Shown one piece after another: positions 20,889 to 32,500 of a stretch of DNA of 64,000 bases. The notes under the pieces are model-generated. The model did not search any database and was not told the DNA's origin. It saw only the letters and a list, made by a program, of their open reading frames with translations. Position 1 is the first letter of the stretch. Each line of letters opens with the position of its first letter. Origin of the DNA: Primulina eburnea (lineage: Eukaryota > Streptophyta > Magnoliopsida > Lamiales > Gesneriaceae). The translations under genes were made by a program, and so were the position numbers. The stretch spans positions 5,290,261 to 5,354,260 of the forward strand of contig NC_133114.1 in assembly GCF_022965805.1 (NCBI RefSeq), written 5' to 3'.

Positions 20889-21422
20889 AAGCCCTTTTCG
20901 GGGATTTGATTAACGGACTTTAACTCTTGCCATAGATTTTTTTTATTGCCAGCCAGCTATGTTTGGATTATCTTTTGAGTGGGTTGAGTGGGGAGTTGAA
21001 TGGTCACTCCACATTTTCTTGATTTGTCTCGTTCTAGATAATTACTCTAGTAATGGCTTGTTCTTCTGATTTTATCTCTTGTCATAACCAGAGGATATGT
21101 GTCTGCATTATATCAGTTGATATCTCGTTCTCTTCTTTTTTAATAGTTTGTAGAGATCTTAAAATATTTCAGCTGCTTTCTTATTTCTTTAATCTGTCTT
21201 TTGGAAACCTTAAGATATGTAGCATACATTTTTCTTTGGTTCCAAATTTCTGTTTAACTCTTGTGTGAATTTTTTTGTTCCCATTTACTCTTTATTCATA
21301 GTCATTTGGGTTCAAGTTTTCTTGGTCGTTTAGTCGGTTTATCACATGCCTACTATTTTCTGTCGGGGAATCTTTTAGCTTTTGTTATCTCCAAGAAAAA
21401 GTAATGGTAGTCACATGTTCAC

Positions 21423-22028
21423 TTATTTTTGTGAAGGAATCTTAAACTTTTGGATTCCCCGAGAAAAAAGTGGATGTTGTCCTTCACCACTTGGTCTTGT
21501 CTCTGCAAGATGCTTCTTGTCTAATCGAGGTCTGAAGTCCTTGCCAAATTTTGGCTCCTTTTGATTTGGGAATTCTGGGCAGATCTGTTCTGACCATCTT
21601 CTCACATGAGCCATATTGTAGAATTTCCGACGAGTTTCTTTACTTCCCGGCAACTTGCTATTCCACAGAAGATTTCTTTTCTTTTCGAATAGATCTTCTG
21701 CAAAACTTGTGGTTTCCCCTGTCATAGTATTTAACAGGAATGATCTGTTTATCGAATTATGATAAAATTTAAACGGAAACTTGACTTTGTCCATCTCAGT
21801 TAGACAGACCCATAAACCCCATGCTCTTCTGGTAGAAATATCGTCTTCAGTAATTGAAGCAACAAGGGGTGTTTCTTCTAACGGAGGATCCTTGATAAAT
21901 TTTTGAACATTTGTATCTGGTCTCCTTAACTTCATAAAATAAAAGGCTTCGTGAGAGCCTTTTCCTGTTGGTTCTGGTTCTGTAATAATATGGGTTTCGC
22001 AGCCTACTTCTGGTTCTGTACCCATCAA
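21423..22028 (-). pseudogene. Unrecognised downstream ORF of the pararetrovirus
   Basis: It is an open frame of about 200 codons rich in charged and aromatic residues (AWGLWVCLTEMDKVKFPFKF, HVRRWSEQICPEF). It overlaps the broken end of the RT frame. By position it may derive from the C-terminal part of the polyprotein or from the last viral ORF, but I see no motif that settles this. Confidence 0.4.
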
Positions 22029-22623
22029 ACTCCAGAATCTTATTAATTTCTTGATAATTAATAACTAATATGGGTTTGTTCCTTTTTATTTCACCATGAT
22101 TTCTTACCAGGAATCCTGGGCTACTATATGGTGAAATTACTGCTTTGATCAAACCAAGGTCCAAATGTTTCTTGGTTATAATCTGCATATCCCTTTGATC
22201 AATTATATTAATTGGGATAGGCTTGCAACTGACAAATTCATATTCTTTGTCTTCCTTAATTTTAAGACAAGCTTTGAGTTGATTTTTGTCCCACCATGCC
22301 AAGAGATCTTCATTGTAATTTTCTTCGATCATTTTCTTGACATCTTCCAATGATACATTGGATTCAAACTCTACCTCATTCTTATGTAGAGTTATCTTGA
22401 GACATTCTATTTCTTCTGGTTGGAGAGTTTTATCTTCTTTTAATTGGAGCATTATTTCTCCAAACCTTCTAGAATCCTTCATTTTGGGGCTCAGAAGTTT
22501 CTCTTCATCACCACACTTGCTGCAAAATTGAATTGGCAATTTTATGTAAAATGCCTCTCTTAATCGTTGGACTATGATTTTATGATCACAGAGTGTTGTG
22601 AACACTAATTCGTTTAGTCTCAT
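21847..22623 (-). pseudogene. Reverse transcriptase fragment of the pararetrovirus
   Basis: The N-terminal half of a caulimovirid RT is visible: KKHLDLGLIKAVISPYSSPG, then a VRNHGEIKR and VINYQEINK stretch. Similarity stops at about 22030 and a different reading follows; the palm segment with the YxDD box and the RNase H are absent. This looks like an internal deletion rather than simple point decay. Confidence 0.75.
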
Positions 22624-22987
22624 TTTCTTGAGTATATGACTTTAACATTTGTAGGAAATTATTTCCTAGCAAAATGTCAGCTCCAATATCATGAAAATAA
22701 ATTGGTCGTGTTTTTACCTTGTACCAATGTGTTTGTCCAACACCGCCAATAACGATACCAGTCATCTTAATCCTTTTGCATAAGATTAAGATTCTTCTAG
22801 AGAAATCTCTTCCATCAATCTTTGGTAGTTCTTCTTCCAAATTTTTTGGAAAAACTCTCTTTTTTGCTGTACAGATTCCAGCTCTTGAATCAATATAAGC
22901 AGCAAAGTATTCTGCTTTATATTGTTCGTATAACATTCCTACTGGAATGTATAACGAGAAAATACTTGTGGTCTTTCGATTTTCCAC
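22586..22987 (-). pseudogene. Aspartic protease fragment of the pararetrovirus
   Basis: AAYIDSRAGICTAKK corresponds to the protease active-site region, with the usual D-S/T-G reading D-S-R here, and GADILLGNNFLQ corresponds to the conserved downstream strand. It runs into the RT frame with a frame change at about 22590-22620. Confidence 0.7.
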
Positions 22988-23227
22988 ATCCTATCTTCAG
23001 CTATAAACTCCATTCCATGTTCTAGACATTTTTAAGGTTTATGTTCCTCGAGAAACTCTAGTCCAAAAACCAATCGATCTGGTTCTTTTCTTGGAATTCT
23101 TTTGATATGAACTTCCAATTCTCCGATATTGATTATACCTTGGTAAGTTTCTATCATGGGTTGTTCTAATAGTATATGGTATTACAAGAAAATTGATTCC
23201 TTTGTTTCGTAATATCAAATACTATTT

Positions 23228-23662
23228 CTACTTCTTTCCACCCTTCTGGGCCTCTAAGTTTTCCTTTGGTAGAAAAGATTTTTGGCTTCTGTTGGGTTTC
23301 TTGGACGTATTTTTCCCCATCCGTAAACTTGTAATTCTATCTCCTTGAAAAGATAGTCTCCTTGATTCCAATCTAAGACTTTGATTCCTTTGTAGAATCG
23401 ATTTGTCTTGTATTTGAATATCTTTTTCCTGTATTAAAAGAAATTCAACTCTTTCTGGATAAATTGTTTGGACAACTTTTCCAAATATCTCAGGTATTTC
23501 AATGAACTCATTTATAATAAACAACTCTGAATGATGTGTATTAGATATAGCATATGAAATCTGATAGGTAATAGAATATGGTCTATTACCTTCTTTCACC
23601 AGTCTTTTTTCTTTGAAATTCTGATGTAATGTCAAAGCTCGGCTGAAATCTCGATCTGCCAT
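23228..23662 (-). pseudogene. Movement-protein-like fragment of the pararetrovirus
   Basis: RDFSRALTLHQNF, NRPYSITYQISYAISNTHHSE and EIPEIFGKV resemble the later part of caulimovirid movement proteins. A basic tail follows. The N-terminal part upstream, to about 24080, is too broken to read. Confidence 0.55.
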
Positions 23663-24359
23663 GTTGTAGGCTATTCTTGGATAGATTACTCCTTCAATCT
23701 TTCATGTGCATAGATTTCTTGAGATAGTTCTCAGTACTGAATCTTGAAGGTTTCCCATTCTTTTATCGCATATAACAATATCAATGTGTGAATCTATTCT
23801 TTCTTAGTAAGTAGCTTTTATCATAATTTGGATTGCTCCAATATGAATCCAGGACATAGTCCTTGCTACTTCTATCTTGAGTTTTTGTAATTTTTTCTTA
23901 ATTTCTTCGGAAGGAATTAGTTACATCTCCATTCTATTTCTTGTAAGTTCCATAAGAATTTTCATTTCCTTCCTGTAAACTTTATAGATTAGATGATGCT
24001 TTCTGTTTCTTAGGCCGAGATTTCCTAAGAACTTTTCTATATGTCCTGCAGAGAATCCTTGATATCTCTGAAGACTAGGATTTTCTCTCATGATCCTTTG
24101 GATAAAGGATCATGTTATGAGATATTGTTGTCTGGCTAAAGAAACCAGACAAATCTTCATGTATTTATTGTCGAAACACCTCATCTTCAGTCAGATTCTG
24201 ATTCTGTTCCATCAGATTCTTCTTCACTCAAGACTTCTTCTTCTTCATATAAACTTTCTTCTGAGGCGACATCCTCAAATCGGTATAACTGAATAAGATC
24301 TTAGTAATAAACTACTTCTTCAATATCCAGAGTCGGGTCGAAGCGTTTAATACCTTTCT

Positions 24360-25470
24360 AATTTTTTGGACAGTTGATTGATATATGACCTCTTGCTCCA
24401 CATGTTCAACAATTACAATCCTTGAAACTTTCATTAGCTCGAGTATGAGCTCTTCTGAATTTTTTTTTCGTAGGTGTTCTTCCTTTGCTTCGAGATGTAC
24501 TCGATGCTTGTGATGATATCATACTTCTTGATGGTCCACTTCTTTGTCCATATTTATAAGATCTGGCCTTCTATCTAGATCATAATATTCTTGGTTTCCA
24601 AGAACTTCTTCCAATTCTAGCATAAGGATGAATTCTAAAAATTTTCCTCTTATGCTTTTGTGGTTTACTTCCAATAATTGTTGGAAGATCATTTTCTTTA
24701 CAACACAAAGGAGTTCTTTTGTTGATACCCCTTAAGCGTTTGTAATTCTTTGTAATGCTGACATATGACACCATTCTGCCAATTTTCCTTTGAGAAAAGA
24801 GGCTTTTCATGCCAAGCGTATCTGGATTGCCAGGGACATATTCCCTTATAAGCATTTCTCTCCAGGGACTCGACATTTTAGCGAAGAAAAGCTGCATAGC
24901 TATATTTTATTCGACCTCTGAATTCTATCTATATTTAGTGAATAACATAATATATTCATTTACTAAACATATGTCATATAATTCAAGGCTATACATAGCT
25001 TGAGTATATTTATTCTTCTTCTCTATATCTTGACTGTTAAAATAGTCTACCCCTTATAAATTGTGCTTTAAATAAGGGTAGCCATTTTTCGAGCTATCTC
25101 ACTAAGATATTCTCCAGCTAGGACCGACTCTTTGGTTTCTAATGAAGTCATGTCCCAAGCAATTTTAACTGATCTCATAAGACTCATTTCTAGAAGTTTA
25201 ATGAATCATCCTCTGTTGAGATCAAATGTTCCTGCAGCGATTCTCGTAGTAGATGTCTAGTCATCTATGAGATCTTCTATGTTTTTTAAATCTAATACAT
25301 CAAGGTTAAGCATAACCCTATAAGGATGTATATGTTTTAAAACAGTTTTCCCATAGGGTGTTTGGTGCAAGAGAATTTGATTTCTCCTTGTCCCCGCTGG
25401 ATGTGATTCTCCACCAGTATGGAAATCGGGTTGAGATTCTCTCATATTTATATTCTGAGATCCCACACTT
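24360..25470 (-). pseudogene. Capsid-like region with broken zinc knuckle
   Basis: Two open pieces (25257-25466 and 24580-24897) and readable remnants between them fit a caulimovirid coat protein: FFAKMSSPWREMLIREYVPG, then basic HKRKIFRIHPYA. Near 24365-24425 a C-x-C ... TCGARGHISINCP zinc knuckle is recognisable, with a TGA stop inside it. Several frameshifts are present. Confidence 0.6.
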
Positions 25471-25618
25471 TCTCTTGGTGGTTCCTGAGAAGATGATCAG
25501 GTTATAGAAGGTTGTTCACCTCCCGTGGTATTCATATTCAGATCTACGACTTTAAGATTTGCGAAAGATTCCGCAATCTCTTGTAGATCCTCTAGACCAA
25601 TCTTTTCTAAAGTTGTCA

Positions 25619-25987
25619 TCAAATTAATTTCTTTTCTGAGATAGATTTAATTAGATTGATCATTTTTTCTTCTTCATTCAAATGTTTTTGCACAACTTTG
25701 GCCTTCCATTTTTGATGTAACAAGGGTTCAATACCAAAAGATGGTGATAACCTTTCTTCTGAAGTTCTTTTACTAGGACTTTGTTCTAGTATTTGAATTT
25801 TTGTTCGAATATCCTCTAATATTCCAAGAATTTCTTCTTGGTTTTCAAGGATTTTTTTTTCCATATTTTGTGGTACATAATACATCATATTGTCATAATT
25901 TTGTACCGTCTTTTGAATTTCTCTAAGATCTCCCGAGAGTTTAGAGGAATCTGGTACTATTTCTAAGAACCTGTTATTTTGAATCAT
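25619..25987 (-). pseudogene. Coiled-coil ORF at the viral 5' end
   Basis: The start is ATG at 25987, with 122 codons: heptad-like stretches (LEDIRTKIQILEQS) and an acidic/basic C-terminus. It stands first in the viral order. Function not recognised; a virion-associated or capsid N-terminal role is conceivable. Confidence 0.4.
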
Positions 25988-26199
25988 AAGTTTAGCTTAG
26001 GACTCCGATAAGTTCCTTCTTGATACCTAACTTTGGTTAGATCTTCCCGTTTAAAATATTCCAGAGTTCTGGAATAATTCCTGTAAATAAATAATCTCGA
26101 ACCTGAGTTCGGATTCATGTAATTTGAGAAAATTCTCCTCCTCAAACAATTAATTACACTGTAATAATAAATTTTTATGTTTGAAATAATTTTACTTAG

Positions 26200-26211
26200 G
26201 GTTTGATACTA
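26200..26211 (-). promoter_or_regulatory. Degenerate tRNA primer-like site of the pararetrovirus
   Basis: The minus strand reads TAGTATCAAACC, 9 of 12 matches to the initiator-Met primer site TGGTATCAGAGC. Two of the three differences are G to A changes. It lies upstream of the first viral ORF, where the site is expected. Confidence 0.4.
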
Positions 26212-26579
26212 TTTCAGTCTCATGAAATCAATCATTAGAAATTACACTTATAAGAGGTATTTTGTCATTTTTAACTTTTTAGGGAGTTTAGACAAATGTT
26301 TATAAATGCAGGGAGTCAGCATAAATTTGTGCTGGGGTTTAGTGATTTATCTACGATCTACCCTTAAAATAAAGTTAGAAATTTATTTTAATAATTTTTA
26401 AATTATATAATGGCTAAAATTTAACCGCCCAGATTGAATTGGCCGAGTTTCAGGATTGTCATTGAACCGGAAAATAAGCTGAGCGTGACTCGATAACCCG
26501 CACGAAGAAGAACCTCAAGTTAAAACCCTTCCATCGTCGCTAAGGCTGTATATCCCCGCCGCCGCCGCCGCTCCTCCCA
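26212..26579 (+). promoter_or_regulatory. Upstream region and 5' UTR of the ThrRS gene
   Basis: This is 368 bases between the viral fossil and the ATG. It ends in a CCG trinucleotide run (about 26558-26572). No clear TATA box is seen, which is common for housekeeping genes. The reading frame of the ATG meets a TAA shortly upstream and has no earlier ATG after it. Confidence 0.5.
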
Positions 26580-29500
26580 ATGGGTGATTCAGAACCTAAG
26601 TCGAAGCCTAACTCGAGCTCCGACCCACTAACTTTCATGAAGGATGAAGCATATCTCCAAACTATCATCAACAAGCGCATCGAGCGTTTCCAAACCATCC
26701 AAAATCAGCAAAATATCAATCGCCTCACCCTTTCTTCCGACATTATCCGGTAAAACCCATCCCAGTATTTTCTTTTCTTGATCATTTTCCTGAATTTCTT
26801 TTAAATTTTGGTTCTTGGCTTAAATTAGGATTACATTACCGGATGGCAAAGTGAAAGAAGGGAAGAAGTGGAATACAACACCTTACGATGTTGCCAAGGA
26901 TATATCGAAGAGCTTGGCTTCCAATGCACTGATTGCGAAAGTGGATGGGGTTTTGTGGGATATGAGCCGACCATTGGAAGGGGATTGTAAGCTTGGGATC
27001 TTCACCTTTGACAGTGATGAAGGCCGGGATACTTTCTGGCATTCGAGTGCTCATATTCTCGGCGAGGTAGGATTTGCAATTTCTCCTTTGTGATCTTGTC
27101 AGTCCTTATGAAATAAATACTGTGTTTTTTAGTCTTGATTGTAATGCTGATTTGTCGATTGTTTCTTTTGAAGTCTTTGGAGCAGACGTATGGGTGTAGA
27201 TTATGTATCGGGCCATGCACCACGAGAGGCGAGGTGAAATCTTTATTCTGGGATTTCTTACCTTGATGGCTGAATGTGAAGTTTATAGAAAGAAATGTTC
27301 TTTTGTAGAGAGTTTTTTTTTTTTCAACTTTTCTCTACACAACTTGTTTGAATATGATATACTGCTGCAAAAGCCTCTGCTTTGATTCGTTCTGCTTTAT
27401 ATGTCACTGGCTCCCCTCGGAGCCCTTGTTAAAAACCTAAAAGATTTTGCTTATTTAGGGCCAGATGTACATTTTTATCGTGCTTATGTAGAAAAATACA
27501 AATCGATCATAGAAAAATTTAAGCTGGGTGTGACCACCTCCAGTGTTCATCCCTGGCTCCCCACGTGTGGCGTCCTCACTCTCAAATTTCATACAAACTA
27601 TTAGTAAATTGTCTTGAATTTATTGTATGATTTGCAGGGTTTTTATTATGATGCGTTTTATGGTGATCTTGGCTTGAATGAAGATCACTTTAAGCAGATT
27701 GAAGCTGCAGCAAAGAAAGCAGTTGATGTATGATTCTTTTTATTTTTTGGAATCTGTTATAGTTTAATCTTAGTGCCTACTTGGTTGTAATCACAACTGG
27801 ATTCTATAAATGGTAACACAGTTAGATTTATGTTACCTGCAGTTCTCCATCTGCATGTGCGTATGAGTTCTATTTAATTATGATCTACTTAAAAATTACC
27901 AGTTTTCACCACTTGTTCATGGTATTTTCAGCGTTCTATACTGTTCATTGTGCATTAGGAAAAACAACCTTTTGAACGCATTGAAGTTACAAGGGATCAA
28001 GCTCTTGACATATTTTCAGACAATCAATTCAAGGTCTATAAACTTGCAAGCTGTCATAGATTGTGCCATTGTTTTAGTTTTTGATTCAATATGGATTTTC
28101 AAATACACATTTTGTCTTCTATCCTTTTTCATCAGGTTGAAATTATCAAGGATTTACCTGAGGATAAAACTATCACTGTCTACCGATGTGGTCCTTTGGT
28201 TGATCTATGTCGTGGACCCCACATACCCAACACATCTTTTGTGAAAGCGTTTGGTTGTTTGAAGGTGTGATCTGATGTTATTCACTAGAACTTAATATCC
28301 ACATCCATCAAGGTTAAAGTTAATTTTTTATTTATTTTGTACATTAGGCATCATCTGCATATTGGCGTGGAAATAAAGATCGTGAAAGCTTGCAAAGAGT
28401 TTATGGAATATCCTATCCAGACCAAAAACGTTTGAAGGTGACATTTGCTTCCATCTCTTATTCTCTTAATAGCTAGCATTCAAGATACTTGTTATTTGCA
28501 TTAGACCATCTCACCATTATCAGCTAAGATGATTTGCTTACGGTTAATTCTTGCAGGAGTACAAAGCGATGTTAGAAGAAGCTAAGAAATATGACCATCG
28601 AGAGCTCACTAAAAAACAAGAACTTTTCTTTTTTCACCCACTCAGGTAAGAGTTTGAGACACCAAGCTTACTGCAAATATGCGGTCAGGTAAGTTCATGA
28701 ATTTTATTAGATATTTGTTTTCTGCTATTTAGTCCTGGAAGTTGTTTCTTCCTACCTCATGGTGCTCGAGTTTGCAACAAGTTACTGGAATTTATAAGAA
28801 GTCAATATTGGAAGCGAGGTTATGAAGAGGTAAATAATGCATTTATCCCAGAGATTGTGTGGAACTATGCATGCTTATCATTTAGTAGCAACTTGTTTCC
28901 TTATTTTGATAGGTGTGGTCTCCAAACATGTATAATATGCAACTCTGGGAAACATCAGGTCATGCTGCAAACTACAAGGATAATATGTTTGTGTTTGAGG
29001 TTGAACTTTTGCCTTTGGTTTGTGCAAATTTTTGAATTTTTTTTTATATTTTCGAGAGAGTTGATTGAGTTATCTTTCTTTTCGCATTCACATTTTGTAT
29101 GAATGTCGATAATACTGGTAAATTAACTTCATGTATTGTAATAGTTTAATCACTTTATCAATGATAGTTTATGGTGTTTTTGAAAAAATTAGTTAAATAA
29201 GGTTACCTTTCTTTTTATGGTCTAGTATTTTTTTATGCGTGCCAACATGAAATCTGAAGGGTGCTGCTACTTCTTAAGCAAGTGTGCGCATGCTCTCTTC
29301 CTCGTTTAGTAATTTAGAGTTTGATGAATTTTGGGTTATTTTTATCAGATATGCTTGATGAAAAGGTGTTTCTGAATTCCATTGCAGGTTGAGAAACAAG
29401 AGTTTGGGCTAAAGCCAATGAATTGCCCTGGCCATTGTTTAATATTTGATCATAGAGTTCGATCATATAGAGGTTAGTATCGCTTTATGTTCTTTTGCAT

Positions 29501-32500
29501 CTTTTTTAATAGCTTTGATACGTCAAATGCCACGGCCTTGAGAAGATTATCGAGGCATGTACTGCGCATACTGCATTTACGGTTTACCTATTGGCTACGT
29601 TTGTATTTATTTTCTGACTGGATGCTAACGAATTGATGCAGAATAGTCTCTTATTAATATATTGCACATATTTTCTGTTTATTTATTTGTTGATTTATTG
29701 ATTTTATCCACTTCCTCCATAATGTAAATATCATTTCTACTCGTCGTTTTATTAAAGTGCAACCTTTTCATTTTTATCTTCAGATATGTTGATTACTTTT
29801 TTTGCTAAATATTTGGTAATCTTTTTATGTTCGTTGGGTTTGTTTCCGAGATTTTCATGGAACTAGTTAGTTAAATTTCTGAAATCTAATGTGACAATTT
29901 GTTATATGTAAAATTTGTTGTCAGAGGGAGACATTTTCTACTTAATGAGCCTTGTCATGTTATAAATTGCTGGTAAAAATGGGGACACATGATTTTAGTT
30001 TTTTTATTAGTACATGAGATGCTTTAAATTTATGAATTTAGTGAGTTGGGTTAGCAATGGCACATCATAAATATGATGTAGTTTTTGGCAGTTAAGAAAA
30101 AATGACTTGAAGATAATGATTTAATAAGGAGTTGTGAGAATGGGTGAAATTCATTTTTAAAGAAGAAACCGAAATAAGGTAGATATATAATTCTCATTTT
30201 AGGGACATTCGAGGTTGTGTTTCGGAAATGCAATAAAAAATTTCCAATTTCCACTGTAATCTGATATGTCAGTTACATGTGGAACAAAAAAGGCCTTGTC
30301 ACGAGCTGGACTCAATCAACCTAGCACCTCAGGGAGGAATAGACATACCCAGCACATGGTTTATTAAAGGCTCGATGTGCTTTTTAAACTTGTCTTAGAT
30401 GTATAGATAGTAAATCTAAGGTGAAATACAACTATACAAGATTATAGTTTTTCTTTTTTCTAATAAACTAATGGGCATCTGTTTTATGTTAGTTACTCAA
30501 TGTAAGGCACATATTTGGTTATATAGTTTATTTGGTTTTTATATTTTTAAAATTTTCTATATTATTGTTATGCCACCTCACATTGATCAGGCATGTGTCT
30601 TAAAATGCCCCTAAATCATCAGCGCTGCGATATCCATGTGCTTAATGAGCTTTGCTCTTCTAGTAACCACGATCCCCCCAACAAACTTCCGATCATTCTG
30701 ATCATTACAGATGATATTTATTATAATTATTGGTCTATAATTTTACATTTCAGAACTTCCACTTCGCTTGGCTGATTTTGGGGTCTTGCATAGAAACGAG
30801 GCAAGTGGGGCGCTTACTGGTTTGACTCGTGTCAGGAGATTCCAACAGGTTTGCTGAACATTGTATTATGAACTCGGGTAACAATAGATTGAGAAATGTT
30901 CATTATTGCTTGGATAAGCATATTAGTTTTTTAGTCTTTACTTTGATGCCATACAAATTCGTGTTGACACGGGGGTTTTGGTACAGGATGATGCTCACAT
31001 CTTCTGCAGGGAGTCCCAGGTGAGATATTTTAATGCACAGTTCTGGTGTTATTCATGTAAAATGTGATTTTTGACATTTTTTGTAATCTTCAGATAAAAG
31101 ATGAAGTCAAGGGTGTTCTAGAATTCATCAGTCATGTGTACAAAATATTTGGATTCACCTTCGACTTGAAGTTATCTACGGTGGGTACAGTTCATGACAT
31201 TGGAATTTCCTTTTTTATTTTCAACACTTAGAGCACATAGGACAATTAATGTATAGGTGATTTTCCCACATGCTATAATGCTAGTTGAGATTTTCTGCAC
31301 ATATGTTGATGTGTCTCTATTTTCCTTTCAAGACATTAGGTCATATGATAAAATGAAAAAAGTGTGGTACAAACTCAAAAATCAAAATACAGGATAACAA
31401 GTACCCATGCCCCTGAAAACATGAAAGAAGTGAATGATTGAAACTCAAAATATAGGATGCCAAGGTTATATCCAACTTGTATACTAGTGCTGTTACTGTA
31501 TGACACGATCAACTCTAGCTTTTAAAGAAGAAAAAAGTAGGAAATTTTGTTTTTTATGTGCTACAGAGACCAGAAAAATATCTTGGAGACATACTGACTT
31601 GGGAAAAGGCTGAAGCTGCTCTTTCAGAAGCATTGAATGAGTCTGGCAAGCCCTGGGAGGTAATTTTTTCACAGCTGTGCGCAAATTAAGTTGTTGCATT
31701 TTCCTTACTATTGAAGATCTTTTGAATTGGCCCTTGTTATGCTTGTATTATTTTTTATAGCTCCCTCAAACTAACCTTCAGATCCTTTATATTAGATAAA
31801 TGAAGGTGATGGAGCATTTTATGGACCAAAGATTGACATCAGTGTTTCTGATGCAATGAGAAGAAAGTTTCAGTGTGCAACACTTCAGGTTTACAGTAAT
31901 ATTACTGCCTTCTCTATTCTATCCTGATCCTTGTATCATGCCTGTAAATTATAATTTATAAGTTAAGATAATCATGAAATATCAATTGGTCAATGCGCCG
32001 TTAAAATGAGATGGTAAAATTAAACATGTAATGAACTAATAACCATAAATTTCTTACTTCTTAGATGTATTAATTAAATGAATACTAGAGAATATGTAGA
32101 AAAATAATCAAAACTTCATCATGGTAGAAGCTTGAACCCCTTGAATTGTTGTTTGGAAGGTTGATCATGTGTTGAGCAGATGGGGAACCTAATATGATGA
32201 AAGAATGACATAAGGTCCTTGTCTTCCCTCGTGTGATGCTGCAAAGGAAATTCATTTGTGAGGAATCTCTTGTATGGGTCTTCTGAAATAATAATTCCTC
32301 CTCAAAAGTTGAGAATAAAATGTGACTCGAGAGTCCTGAATGTTTGCATATTCATTCAAACAAATTTGGGTGGCCCAAGTCATTGGTTTACATTATGAGA
32401 GTAGGATTTAAAACATGCTTCATCAAATTCATTTTTAATATTTGAAGGTTATTTATATTTTGAAGTAATCGACTTTTTCAGCTGGACTTCCAACTTCCTG

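Larger units (their letters stand above)
20650..26211 (-). mobile_element. Endogenous pararetrovirus (Caulimoviridae), decayed
   Basis: On the minus strand, from right to left: a degenerate tRNA primer-like site, a coiled-coil ORF, capsid-like fragments with a zinc knuckle, a movement-protein-like fragment, an aspartic protease, part of a reverse transcriptase, an unrecognised C-terminal ORF, then a TATA box and polyadenylation signal as in a pararetroviral intergenic region. There is no integrase and there are no LTRs. Stops and frameshifts break nearly every domain, and the RT is cut off before its catalytic box. The capsid-before-movement order would suit a solendovirus-like genome, but I cannot fix the genus. 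It ends about 370 bases upstream of the ThrRS start codon. It is a fossil with no capacity to make virus. Confidence 0.8.

Noticed and set aside
24088..24113. Hairpin CATGATCC ... GGATCATG as a regulatory element
   Set aside because: A single short palindrome in decayed viral coding sequence, not supported by position or repetition.
27401..27604. 67-codon frame [11 protein letters not shown] between ThrRS exons
   Set aside because: It lies wholly in an intron of the ThrRS gene whose flanking exons join in frame without it.
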